DNA from: Actinomycetota bacterium
Lineage (GTDB): Bacteria; Actinomycetota; Thermoleophilia; Gaiellales; Gaiellaceae
Assembly: GCA_013821525.1 (NCBI GenBank)
Contig: JACDGR010000046.1
Coordinates: forward strand, 1 to 14,050
Reading direction: 5' to 3'
DNA length: 14,050 bases
Positions within the stretch are counted from its first letter, which is position 1. Every line of letters starts with the position of its first letter. Positions 1 through 7,660 of the stretch are shown piece after piece. A program made the position numbers and the translations under genes. The notes under the pieces are model-generated. The model was not told the origin of the DNA, did not search any database, and saw only the letters and a program-made list of their open reading frames with translations.

Positions 1-751
1 TGCGGTTCATCCGCTCGACCTGTCCGTTGGTCCACGGATGGTTCGGCTTGGTGAGGCGGTGTTCGATACCGTGTTCGCGACAGATCTGGTCGAAGCGGTG
101 GACGCGCATGCGTGCGGTCCAGCCATTACGGTTCTTCGGCAGGTCGGCGAACTGGATGCCATTATCGGTGAGGATGGTGTGCAGGTCGTAGGGGACCGCT
201 TCGAGCAGCGCCTCCAGGAACGCGACCGCGGTCGGACGGTCAGCCTTGTCGTGAAGTTGGACGAAGGCGAACTTCGAGGTGCGATCGATCCCGACATAGA
301 GGTGGAGCTTGCCCTCTTCGGTACGAACCTCGGCGATGTCGATATGGAAGTAGCCGATCGGATACGCCTTGAACTTCTGCTTGGCCGGCTTGTCGCCAGT
401 GATGTCGGGCAAGCGACTGATGCCGTTGCGTTGCAGGCAGCGGTGAAGCGCTGAGCGGGTCAGGTGCGGAATCGAGGCCTGCAGCGCGTACAGACAGTCG
501 TCCAGCGGCAGCAGCGTGTGGCGGCGGAACGCCACGACCATCGCCTCCTCTTCGGCGGTGAGGACGGTCGAATGAATGGCCTTCGGCCCCATCCGAGCGT
601 CATTGGCATGCGTCCGCTTGCGCCACTTCTGGACGGTCGTCGGGCTGATCCCATGCCGCCGAGCCAGTGCTCTTACGCTCGCTTCACTCCGCTGTATCGC
701 TCGACGGACTGCCTCAGTCGTCCTGGCGCTGCCGTGTAGAATCTGGCCCAT
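1..751 (-). CDS. IS481-family DDE transposase, C-terminus off window
   Basis: This transposase cuts and joins DNA to move its own element. The frame is open from an ATG at 751 to the window edge (250 codons, no stop). The N-terminus (about residues 1-45) is a helix-turn-helix, with ALARRHGISPTTVQKWRKR as its recognisable core. An RNase H-fold integrase core follows, with the first aspartate in YFHIDIAE, the second in LTDNGIQF and the glutamate in the NGQVERMNR segment, so all three DDE positions are present. The linker motif AFRRHTLLPLDDCLYALQ is also typical of this subgroup. Nothing seen is broken, so the enzyme may be active if its last part is intact. It is unrelated in function to the injection-system genes. 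Confidence 0.93.
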   Translation of the reverse strand, partial: MGQILHGSARTTEAVRRAIQRSEASVRALARRHGISPTTVQKWRKRTHANDARMGPKAIHSTVLTAEEEAMVVAFRRHTLLPLDDCLYALQASIPHLTRSALHRCLQRNGISRLPDITGDKPAKQKFKAYPIGYFHIDIAEVRTEEGKLHLYVGIDRTSKFAFVQLHDKADRPTAVAFLEALLEAVPYDLHTILTDNGIQFADLPKNRNGWTARMRVHRFDQICREHGIEHRLTKPNHPWTNGQVERMNR

Positions 752-782
752 AGCTCCTCCCGCCTCGCATGATGATCAATCG

Positions 783-807
783 TACCACCACACGACGGGA
801 TCAAACA
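783..807 (-). repeat. Probable terminal inverted repeat of the IS481 element
   Basis: Read on the minus strand from 807, the sequence starts TGTTTGATCCCGTCGTGTGG, upstream of the transposase start. The 5'-TGT end and its position next to a CTAG-containing target suggest the element's terminal repeat. Its inner limit is a guess because the matching repeat lies outside the window. Confidence 0.55.
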
Positions 808-813
808 CCTAGT
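808..813. other. Probable IS insertion target, NCTAGN
   Basis: The six bases next to the element end read CCTAGT. IS481-family elements are known to prefer NCTAGN and to duplicate it. Only one copy is visible because the other flank is off the window. Confidence 0.55.
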
Positions 814-911
814 GCCTCGCTCGGGGCAATCCTCGCCGAAACATGGCGGATAAGGTGCTTCTCGGCCGCGAGCCAGTATAGCATCCATCATAACACTTCG
901 CGGGAACCCCA

Positions 912-2471
912 CTAGGACGCCCCGGCCTCGACCCTTTGACGGATCGAGTCGGCGATGCTGGCGATTCGCACATTACACCACTCTATCACCGCGAGTTGAG
1001 GTGCGCGATACATCGCGAGTTCACGTAGGGGTTGCGTGTCACCCCGCTTAACGACGGATGTAATAGAGCTGTGCGCAATCTCCACAATCTGTATCATCTG
1101 TTCGTAAAGGAGAACTAGATAGGGGTCCTTTGCGGCCTTTTTGAATGCCTTCATGATCTTCAAGTAGGTTGGGAATTCTTCTGTGGCCTGAACGGTGTTT
1201 GCTGGGTTTCCATGGTAGAGAACCCCATGTGACGCGATGCCGTCACGGCGACGCGACGCCCGCTCCATAACACTCTCCGACTTAGGGCCCCATATTCCAC
1301 CAAACATTGTTGCCCGCCCGCCGAGGAGCACGTTTCTTTTGTCCACTAAGTCGGTCCGCGGAGCGCGTGTGACTTCGTCCACACTGTCTAGGGGCATCGT
1401 CTTCGGAGATACCTTGGTGATTTCGTCAAGCAGTGTCTGCGTGATGCTATATACGTACTTCTTGAGTTCGATGTGAACCTTCTCTAGAGGCTCGTTTTCG
1501 TTTAGCTCGACCGCGCGGAGCGCGGGCGCGAGAAGGTCGTACACGATGGGATCGACTTCTTGCTTGTTCAGTTTTATGCTTATTAGTTCACCAAGGGCTT
1601 CATTGGGCAGGTTGCCGTCTGCGACGTCCTTGAAGGCCTCGTCTATGGCCTTCAGAACTGCGATAGATCTATCGTGTGACACCGGTTCGCGCACGGTGTG
1701 CAACGGGTCTACGCGCGACATATCGAAGTTATCGACGTCGCCATATTGAGAGACGACGTTCTCGGCCTTGAGAGCCTCATCGCCTTGAAGTATCGCTATT
1801 GCGGTCAGAGCTTCTATATGTTGAAGCGTCTGCTTCATCATGTAGCCTTCACCCCGCTCGGCCTTTTGTTGCGCGGCCTCCTCGCCGGAGATATCGGCCA
1901 GCGTTAGGTAACTGTTTTCTCTTTGCATCTTCCTGCCAATATGGAGCGGGATGGACCACAGCAGGTACTTGCGCATCGTGTCGATCACGAACTCTATTGG
2001 CGTCGCAGCTCCCTTTCCTAGGAGCATGTCTTCCGCGCGAACGTTGGTGGTGATGTATTGAGTGGTTTGGTCTTCATGAAGCTCTGGTGTTGGTGGCAGG
2101 CTCAGTCCATACGGTGTGCGAACCCGTCGGTGGTAGTCGCGGACGTGTTTTGCATACGTCTCAATATCGGGGTAATAGGCGTCGATAGTTCCGTCGTAGA
2201 CTCGGCCCGGCTTGCCCATCCTGTCAAGCGGTGCCGTTGTACCCCGCGCTCCTGAATACGTTTGCCAACCCTCGTCGGTCGAAATCCAGAGTTCGCCGGC
2301 GCGCTTCAGGACTATTTCGTGAAGCGCGACGTCGAAGACTGGAGCCTTGGAAGTCGGCGACATTCTCGTCGGGGGAAGGTCCCGCACTTCCGACGTGCTC
2401 CGCGTGCCCGTAGCCTGGGCCGCTTGAGGGCTCTTTTGGCGGTTTTCAATTGACTGCGAGCGGCGCGGCAT
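912..2471 (-). CDS. Unrecognised 519-aa protein, candidate eCIS cargo
   Basis: I do not recognise this family. The gene follows the Pvc16 cap gene after 41 bases and starts at ATG 2471, with GAGAGG eight bases upstream. eCIS loci commonly place payload genes at this point, directly after the ATPase and Pvc16 genes. Residues 1-44 are polar and rich in R, S, Q, T and P with no hydrophobic core, so they look disordered; they are not a Sec signal peptide. Residues about 150-360 and 430-515 appear mostly helical, and residues 370-430 are richer in glycine and arginine. There is one cysteine, near residue 499, and no convincing transmembrane segment or catalytic motif. Two sampled 60-base blocks are about 45% GC, against about 58-67% in the neighbouring structural genes, which suggests separate acquisition. 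A toxin or other payload role is inferred from position only; an accessory or immunity role is also possible. Confidence 0.9.
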   Translation of the reverse strand: MPRRSQSIENRQKSPQAAQATGTRSTSEVRDLPPTRMSPTSKAPVFDVALHEIVLKRAGELWISTDEGWQTYSGARGTTAPLDRMGKPGRVYDGTIDAYYPDIETYAKHVRDYHRRVRTPYGLSLPPTPELHEDQTTQYITTNVRAEDMLLGKGAATPIEFVIDTMRKYLLWSIPLHIGRKMQRENSYLTLADISGEEAAQQKAERGEGYMMKQTLQHIEALTAIAILQGDEALKAENVVSQYGDVDNFDMSRVDPLHTVREPVSHDRSIAVLKAIDEAFKDVADGNLPNEALGELISIKLNKQEVDPIVYDLLAPALRAVELNENEPLEKVHIELKKYVYSITQTLLDEITKVSPKTMPLDSVDEVTRAPRTDLVDKRNVLLGGRATMFGGIWGPKSESVMERASRRRDGIASHGVLYHGNPANTVQATEEFPTYLKIMKAFKKAAKDPYLVLLYEQMIQIVEIAHSSITSVVKRGDTQPLRELAMYRAPQLAVIEWCNVRIASIADSIRQRVEAGAS

Positions 2472-2512
2472 AACGAAACCTCTCTTCTTGACCTAAAATC
2501 TATAACAGGCGT

Positions 2513-3199
2513 TCATATACCAGGCTCGATACCTAGGGGCTTGCCCTCGGCAGCTTCTGCAGCAGCTATCGCCTCAGGCCGCGGGAGCACGGAGACGTTC
2601 GGGCCGGGATGGACGGGCCAAGCCGCCTCGGTCTCGTGAAGCTGGACTGGGATCGTGCAATCGTAGCCAAGGCACAGACGAGGGCGGTTTCCCAGCGCCT
2701 GCCAGAACGTGCCGAGATTCTGGAGATCCATCGGCGGAATGACCCGCGAGATCAGCTTCGGACTAGAGCTGAAACGCCGCATATTGAGAAGGCCGTTCAA
2801 CACGGCATTTATGGTCCGCAAGCTTTGGCTCGTTGGACTAGTCGCGATCCGGTTGGTGCTATCCTCGCTTACGGTGCCCCAGTAGGTCATCAGATAGCGA
2901 CACGTGACATTCACCGTCTGCGACTGAAACGCTCTCGGCTTATTAGCTAGTCCTTGCTGCGGCTGACCGGGCACCCCTTGCTGCGCGAAGTGCCGCATTC
3001 GCCCGTTCCGCAGTTCGAGGTCTTCGTGAATGTCGAAGAGAAAAACACTTACCGTCGGACGGTCCGGCTTCTGCTCGAACTCGGGAAGGTCGAAAATGAT
3101 CTCAGCGTCGGTGTAGGCGCTGATGCAGTCGTTGATGGCTTGGTTCAGTTCCAGAATAGCAGTGTCCAGTTGGGGACCCCGCGACTTTTCTTGGGTCAT
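2513..3199 (-). CDS. Pvc16/DUF4255-family tube terminator (cap) protein
   Basis: This 228-residue protein matches the Pvc16 N-terminal family (DUF4255), whose members cap the distal end of the tube and sheath in Afp/PVC-like particles. Residues 10-60 hold an N-terminal helix with AILELNQAINDCISAY, followed by a strand containing PTVSVFLFDIHEDLELRN. Residues 94-108 (QTVNVTCRYLMTYWG) are the typical strand leading to the Y-L-x-T-x-WG motif. Residues 163-186 carry FWQALGNRPRLCLGYDC, matching the family's LW-ALG-P-L-Y pattern. The ATG at 3199 has GGAG seven bases upstream. It sits 15 bases after the ATPase stop, consistent with the same transcript. Its length is in the usual range for the family. 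Confidence 0.92.
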   Translation of the reverse strand: MTQEKSRGPQLDTAILELNQAINDCISAYTDAEIIFDLPEFEQKPDRPTVSVFLFDIHEDLELRNGRMRHFAQQGVPGQPQQGLANKPRAFQSQTVNVTCRYLMTYWGTVSEDSTNRIATSPTSQSLRTINAVLNGLLNMRRFSSSPKLISRVIPPMDLQNLGTFWQALGNRPRLCLGYDCTIPVQLHETEAAWPVHPGPNVSVLPRPEAIAAAEAAEGKPLGIEPGI

Positions 3200-3214
3200 A
3201 ATGGTTCTCCGTCA

Positions 3215-5353
3215 TCAGCGCATGGCCAGATGGCCAGCCTTGGCCATCTCACGTTCGGCGGCCCGGGTGACGTTCCGCAGACAAACAGTGCCGCCCTCGG
3301 CGTAGGCCAGCCAAGTGGCCAGAAGCGCAACATTACGAATGTTGCCGCCCGTGAATTCATAGCGCTCGGCAAGTGCTCCGTAGTCGATGTCTTCGGCGAG
3401 CTTCACCTGGGCCGGCCAGGCCGAACGCCATAGGGCCTCGCGAAGCTCGGCATCCGGCTGCTGAAAGCGGATCATAAAGGTCAGTCGCCTGGTGAACGCA
3501 TGGTCGAGATGGCCGCGGTTGTTGCTCGCCAATATCACTAGGCCGGGGTAGCTCTCCAATCTCTGAAGCAGGTACGACACTTCGATGTTGGCGTGACGGT
3601 CGTGCGCGTCTTTCACTTCGGTGCGCTTGCCGAACAGCGCGTCGGCCTCGTCGAAGAATAGGAGGCCATTATCCAACGTGGCGATATCGAAGATGCGCGC
3701 GAGATTCTTTTCGGTCTCGCCGACGTACTTATCCATGATGTTGGCCAGGTTAACCTGGATGAGGTCGACCCCTAGCTCGTTGGCAAGCACCTCGGCCGCG
3801 AGAGTCTTTCCAGCCCCGGACGCACCGTGGAATAGGGCGCTCACTCCAAACCCATAGCCGAGCTTCGATCGAAAACCGGCGTCGAGCACCGTTTGGCGGT
3901 TCGTCATCGCGCTCACGATCTCGTCGAGCTGCTCGCCGAGTGCAGCGGGCAGCAGCAGATCCTGGCGGCTGCGGCTCGGCGTCCGGCGGTTGGCGAGAGG
4001 ACCGAAGTCCTGACGTGCGCGATACTTGAGTACATGGACGAGGTCTTCCGTAGCGAGACCTTGGTGGCCATCGTCTCTGCGCTGACTAACGAGCTGCGCT
4101 TCGCGTACGACGCTATCAATCTCGTCGAGCGGCACTGCAAATCTCGCAATGACGGCCACCACGTCGATGTCATGGTTTGGGTCGATGTTCGAGATCGCCG
4201 CTTCCAGCGCCGCGGACCTGACCGAGGCAGGACATGGAGAGACTGCGACAAACTGCTGAAGGCACGCACGGAAAGCAGCGGCCGGCCGATCCGAGGCTAA
4301 AAGATAGGCGGTAGGCACCCGTCCATCCCCGATATAGTCGGCGAGAATGGCGAGGCTGTCCTCGATCCCCTCGCCTGTTTCTTCGATGCGAGTCAACATC
4401 AGGCATGAGTGTTGAAGAATGGCGGTGCGGAAGAGCCCTGCCACGCGGTGCTGCAGCGAACTGCGATCCGAGAGCAAGCGCGGCAGATCGACCGTGAGGA
4501 CGGAGTAGCCCGAATGCTCGGCTGCGACCGCATGAGCGGAAATGCGATCGCCTTCGTCGGCCCCGCCGATGCCAACCAGCGGAAAGGCGCGACCGTCGTG
4601 CGTGACGAAGCCAGCAGCGACGATCTCCTTCTCATCTCGTACGCTGAACAATGCCTCCGCGCGCGTCGTAAGGCGCTTCACGCCTGCCGCAAGCTCCGCC
4701 GGCAGATAGAATTGGCCTGCTAGATGATGGAACAGGTCCACATCGGTTGAAAGGGAGCTCTGGTTCCACTGCCCGGCATGTTCATCGCCAGGCCTCCCAA
4801 TCCGGACCAACCCATAGCGGACGAGCGGTGCGGAGGGCAGAAGCGCGGCTTCGAGGGCGAGCTTTCCCTCGAAACTCTCGCTCAGGGCATTGAGCACCAG
4901 ATCGATCGCTGGAAGCCGTCGCTTGACGTCGTCCTGCATGAACCCGAACAGCGTGCCATACCGCGCGTCGAAATGCGGTAGCATCGCGAAAAGTAGGATA
5001 TCAATTTCATCATCGCTCAACGAAAATGCGCTCCGGATTCGACCGAGCCGCGTCCGTGGCTCGAAAGCGGGCCTAGCGATCATGCAGTCTTTCGTCTGCG
5101 ACGCCCAGGTCGGAAAACCGACGGGCTCCTGCAAAAGCGCCTCGACCTCCTCAGTGCTGATGACGAGCCCGAGCATTCCGTAGACGCCGGCATCGAACCG
5201 CCGTTGCTGAATGCGCAGTTGCCGCTGCAGCATCAGGTCGATGCTGCCTACTCGGCGCATCGTCGCTGCGAAATCGTGATCGATCGACGGAGCGTTCGAT
5301 AGGTCGTGCACAGCGCCTTCGTGACCGCCGACAACGGCTTCCGAGCTGGGCAT
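3215..5353 (-). CDS. eCIS AAA+ ATPase (Afp15-like)
   Basis: This 712-residue ATPase is the AAA+ protein that accompanies eCIS particles and is thought to help their assembly or cargo loading. The C-terminal AAA+ module is complete: Walker A GASGAGKT at 510-517, Walker B LLFFDEAD at 564-571, sensor-1 asparagine in ILASNNR near 611, paired arginines TRRL near 622-623 and sensor-2-like GGNIRN at 669-674. The region before it (about 255-380) resembles a second AAA fold that has lost its P-loop: GIGGADEGDR sits where a Walker A would be expected, followed by SVLTVDLPRLL. I chose ATG 5353 because GGAGG lies seven bases upstream. The frame also opens from a TTG at 5410, which lacks a good site. The gene follows the tape-measure gene after 72 bases and ends with tandem TGA TGA. 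Confidence 0.93.
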   Translation of the reverse strand: MPSSEAVVGGHEGAVHDLSNAPSIDHDFAATMRRVGSIDLMLQRQLRIQQRRFDAGVYGMLGLVISTEEVEALLQEPVGFPTWASQTKDCMIARPAFEPRTRLGRIRSAFSLSDDEIDILLFAMLPHFDARYGTLFGFMQDDVKRRLPAIDLVLNALSESFEGKLALEAALLPSAPLVRYGLVRIGRPGDEHAGQWNQSSLSTDVDLFHHLAGQFYLPAELAAGVKRLTTRAEALFSVRDEKEIVAAGFVTHDGRAFPLVGIGGADEGDRISAHAVAAEHSGYSVLTVDLPRLLSDRSSLQHRVAGLFRTAILQHSCLMLTRIEETGEGIEDSLAILADYIGDGRVPTAYLLASDRPAAAFRACLQQFVAVSPCPASVRSAALEAAISNIDPNHDIDVVAVIARFAVPLDEIDSVVREAQLVSQRRDDGHQGLATEDLVHVLKYRARQDFGPLANRRTPSRSRQDLLLPAALGEQLDEIVSAMTNRQTVLDAGFRSKLGYGFGVSALFHGASGAGKTLAAEVLANELGVDLIQVNLANIMDKYVGETEKNLARIFDIATLDNGLLFFDEADALFGKRTEVKDAHDRHANIEVSYLLQRLESYPGLVILASNNRGHLDHAFTRRLTFMIRFQQPDAELREALWRSAWPAQVKLAEDIDYGALAERYEFTGGNIRNVALLATWLAYAEGGTVCLRNVTRAAEREMAKAGHLAMR

Positions 5354-5360
5354 CAGAAGG

Positions 5361-5365
5361 CCTCC
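5361..5365 (-). promoter_or_regulatory. Ribosome binding site deciding the ATPase start
   Basis: GGAGG is seven bases before the ATG at 5353. This favours a 712-residue ATPase over the 731-residue version starting at TTG 5410. Confidence 0.75.
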
Positions 5366-5425
5366 GCGAAGAAGCAGAGTGCCGTTGCCGGATAGGTGCC
5401 GAGCAGCCAAGCATGGAGATTGCCG

Positions 5426-6901
5426 CTACGCGTCATGGCCCACCCAGCGTACGGCGAGCGGCGCTGCCAGCCACGGCAGTGCAATAGGTGAGAGCGGCCA
5501 AGGCAGCTGTCGGAGCAACACGTCGGTCGCATCTGCCTCGACGTCGACGATGAACCCCTCGCCATCGTGGGATACCGTTCCTCGGCGGCCCAGGAACATC
5601 AGGCGCAGATCTGCCGGGCCGAGCCTGAAAAGCCCAGGAACCATTCGCGCGAGGCTCCCTATCGTGTCGTCAAGCAATGCTTCAACGGGATTCGTCAGCA
5701 CACACCGTTGCACTGGCTCGATGCTCCCAATTGCGAGGCCGGCGAGGAGGATCGGAATCATTTCACGGACTTTAGTGACGTCGTCGGGCCAGATGATTTG
5801 ACTGATATATCCCGCCGCGGCCGAACGGGCCTGTTCGTCAATGAACTTGCCCCGTTCGGCCAAGCCGAGCTTCCCGAACAGCTTGGGCAGGAGGGGCCAT
5901 AACAGAACGACGCCCGCCCCGGCGGCCGGCTGCGCCTGCTGGCTGTCGAAAGTGGTCGCTGCCCGGATAGGTCCGGGCGCATGAGAAGGGGTATCGAGAA
6001 CCGCGTCGAATGCCTGAAGCTGCTTGCGCAGCTGAGCGAAGGACCGATCCCGCTGAGCCTGGACAGGCACTTGCGGCACGAGGGCAGCCTGCGGCTCGCG
6101 CCGCGTTGTTGCGGCAGGTCTTGCCTTCAACTCCGCGCAAGCGACGTCGAGCAGTCCGCGAAGACCCGCCATTCCGAACAAAGCGACAAAGCGACGTCGC
6201 GAGTTTCGCTGCGAAATCAGGGCCAATGCCACTCGCAGCCAGCCTTCGGGAGACGCTCGCAATTTCTCCTCAAGCCAAGGCACCGCCTCGCCTGCAGCCC
6301 AAGGCACGTGGTGGTCGCCGACGGCTGCAGATATGAATGTAGCGACTGCATCCGCTTCAGCTGACGGTGGCGAGAAAGACACGACCGGCGCGCGGGACTC
6401 CTCTCGGACTAAGCCAATGGCTGCGGCTGTAAAGGCTTCCCCGGCACGGGCCTGGAGATCTTGGCGCAGCGACCGATTGGCCACCCTGCGCTCCCGAGCA
6501 CCAAGGGGTCCCCCGCCCTTACCCACCCCTCCAACTAATCCGTTCTCACGGGCTTGTGCGAGCGGACGCACTCGTCGGCCCGCGAAACCACCTTCCTCGA
6601 GCGGTCGTCCTGACACCGGGCTGTTGAGCCGTGAGCCGATTAGGCCCGCGCCATACTTGTTTGACAGCCTGAGCAGCAGGGCATCTTCCAACGCCCTTTC
6701 GAAGTCTGCGCCAAGGCGATCCTCCGCAATTTCGCCCAGGTCTATCGCGATACTCGATGTTAGCACACCCTCGGACTCCTCGGGCCGATCGGTCTCAGTA
6801 CGCCGGCTCACCGAAAAGGATCGCGCAAAGCTAAGCACCTGCTGAGAAAGCTGTCCTTCCGCAGTCAGTAACAAAGAACAGTGTCGAACGTTCAAAATCA
6901 T
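5426..6901 (-). CDS. Contractile injection system tape-measure protein (CIS_TMP family, Afp14-like)
   Basis: This 491-residue protein belongs to the CIS_TMP family, which sets tube length in eCIS particles. The N-terminus (residues 47-75) has the family start pattern SIAIDLGEI. The conserved C-terminal block is clear: LLWPLLPKLFGKLGL at 333-347, MIPILLAGLAIGSIEPV at 381-397, LRLMFLGRRG at 432-441 and LLRQLPWPLSPIALPWL at 462-478, ending in LAVRW. The middle (about 90-150 and 260-330) is rich in glycine, alanine, proline, arginine and glutamine and looks poorly conserved, as expected for the variable-length part. ATG 6901 overlaps the stop of the preceding fibre gene as ATGA and has only a weak upstream site, so translation is probably coupled. 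Confidence 0.92.
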   Translation of the reverse strand: MILNVRHCSLLLTAEGQLSQQVLSFARSFSVSRRTETDRPEESEGVLTSSIAIDLGEIAEDRLGADFERALEDALLLRLSNKYGAGLIGSRLNSPVSGRPLEEGGFAGRRVRPLAQARENGLVGGVGKGGGPLGARERRVANRSLRQDLQARAGEAFTAAAIGLVREESRAPVVSFSPPSAEADAVATFISAAVGDHHVPWAAGEAVPWLEEKLRASPEGWLRVALALISQRNSRRRFVALFGMAGLRGLLDVACAELKARPAATTRREPQAALVPQVPVQAQRDRSFAQLRKQLQAFDAVLDTPSHAPGPIRAATTFDSQQAQPAAGAGVVLLWPLLPKLFGKLGLAERGKFIDEQARSAAAGYISQIIWPDDVTKVREMIPILLAGLAIGSIEPVQRCVLTNPVEALLDDTIGSLARMVPGLFRLGPADLRLMFLGRRGTVSHDGEGFIVDVEADATDVLLRQLPWPLSPIALPWLAAPLAVRWVGHDA

Positions 6902-7638
6902 TCTTCGAACTGATCGAGCAGTTGTTCAAATATCGGAGCTAGCGCCCTAAGTAGACTCACGGCCCCGCTATCAATAATAATGATACCTTGGTCATCGAAC
7001 GCGTGACTCTCGTCCAGAGTGTTACCTATTTGATTAACCAGTCGTTTGACTACGGTCATCTTCTCTTCGAGCTCTCGGGCGTCGCGCGATAGCGTTAGGA
7101 ATACCTCCTGCCTTTCGCTTGGGCTCATCCGTCTAACGATGTCGATCAGTGAGGTCGTTCCAAGGAGACCGGATTCGAGCGAGAGCGCCCCACCCGCCGT
7201 CGTAACGCCGGTGCCAGTCTTCACGGTGAGCTTGTTGCCCAGAATCTCAAGTCCGCTGCCGTAGTCGACCGTGATGCCACTATCAGTCGTCACCAGCCCC
7301 TGACCGGTGACTACCGAGAGACCATCGGTGGGCGCCCTGAGCCCTCCCCCCGACGCTACCTTAACGCGAACGCCGTTGTCCGAGTGCTCAAGCCCAGCCC
7401 CAGCCAGAACCGAGACACCTGTCGAGTCAACCGTGATCCCGTCGCCGTACGCGACGGCGAGAACGCCATCCTCCAGCTTCAATCCAGTTTCCGCCAGCTC
7501 GCCGGAAACCGCCTTCCAGCCAGCATGCGCGGTATCGATCATTTGAAAAAAGTCACGTTCGCTCGGAACTTTCCCCGCGGAAAACCGGGCCCTCAGGTCT
7601 TCTTTTGCTGAGTCTACGGGGGAGCTTGACTGAACCAT
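6898..7638 (-). CDS. Short fibre-like protein 2 with triple-beta-spiral-type shaft repeats
   Basis: This 246-residue protein is probably a short tail fibre or baseplate spoke. Residues 11-40 carry AKEDLRARFSAGKVPSERDF and the following MIDTAHAGW, a motif seen at the N-terminus of phage-like fibre proteins. Residues 53-158 form about seven repeats of 15-17 residues, such as SGITVDYGSGLEILG and DGLSVVTGQGL, with the pattern G-[LVI]-x-V-x-x-G-x-G-[LI]. This resembles the adenovirus fibre shaft, and Afp13 has been likened to such fibres. The C-terminus (160-246) is mainly helical and shows no recognisable receptor-binding head. I chose ATG 7638 because AAGGA lies seven bases upstream. An ATG at 7653 would add five residues, and the frame is open much further back into the preceding gene. 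Confidence 0.88.
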   Translation of the reverse strand: MVQSSSPVDSAKEDLRARFSAGKVPSERDFFQMIDTAHAGWKAVSGELAETGLKLEDGVLAVAYGDGITVDSTGVSVLAGAGLEHSDNGVRVKVASGGGLRAPTDGLSVVTGQGLVTTDSGITVDYGSGLEILGNKLTVKTGTGVTTAGGALSLESGLLGTTSLIDIVRRMSPSERQEVFLTLSRDARELEEKMTVVKRLVNQIGNTLDESHAFDDQGIIIIDSGAVSLLRALAPIFEQLLDQFEE

Positions 7639-7645
7639 CGGGCTG

Positions 7646-7650
7646 TCCTT
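7646..7650 (-). promoter_or_regulatory. Ribosome binding site for fibre-like protein 2
   Basis: AAGGA is seven bases before ATG 7638. It lies inside the first codons of the alternative start at 7653, so it argues for the shorter form. Confidence 0.6.
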
Positions 7651-7660
7651 CATGATGTGG

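Larger units (their letters stand above)
1..807 (-). mobile_element. IS481-type insertion sequence, partial
   Basis: This is an insertion sequence whose far end lies beyond the left edge of the window. It holds a single transposase gene read on the minus strand. The near terminus is placed at 807, where the minus strand begins TGTTTGATCCCGTC, consistent with the 5'-TGT ends usual for IS481-family elements. The flanking bases are CCTAGT, fitting the NCTAGN target known for this family. The other terminal repeat and the second copy of the target are outside the window, so the repeat length and duplication cannot be confirmed here. Confidence 0.8.

Noticed and set aside
38..454. Plus-strand open frame within the transposase region
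   Set aside because: The minus-strand frame encodes a full DDE transposase core over the same bases.
814..911. Possible terminator after the 519-residue gene
   Set aside because: Only very short stems such as CTCG/CGAG are present and no T-run follows on the minus strand.
2380..2400. R-STS motif near residues 24-27 of the 519-residue protein, as in ADP-ribosyltransferase toxins
   Set aside because: It lies in the disordered-looking N-terminus and I find no matching upstream arginine strand or downstream ExE motif in a fitting context.
2472..2512. AT-rich gap with a TATAGAT stretch that could be a -10 box for the payload gene
   Set aside because: No reasonable -35 element at the right distance; a few A/T-rich bases are not enough to call a promoter.
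5354..5410. Extended ATPase start at TTG 5410
   Set aside because: ATG 5353 has GGAGG at seven bases, and the extra 19 residues show no family similarity.
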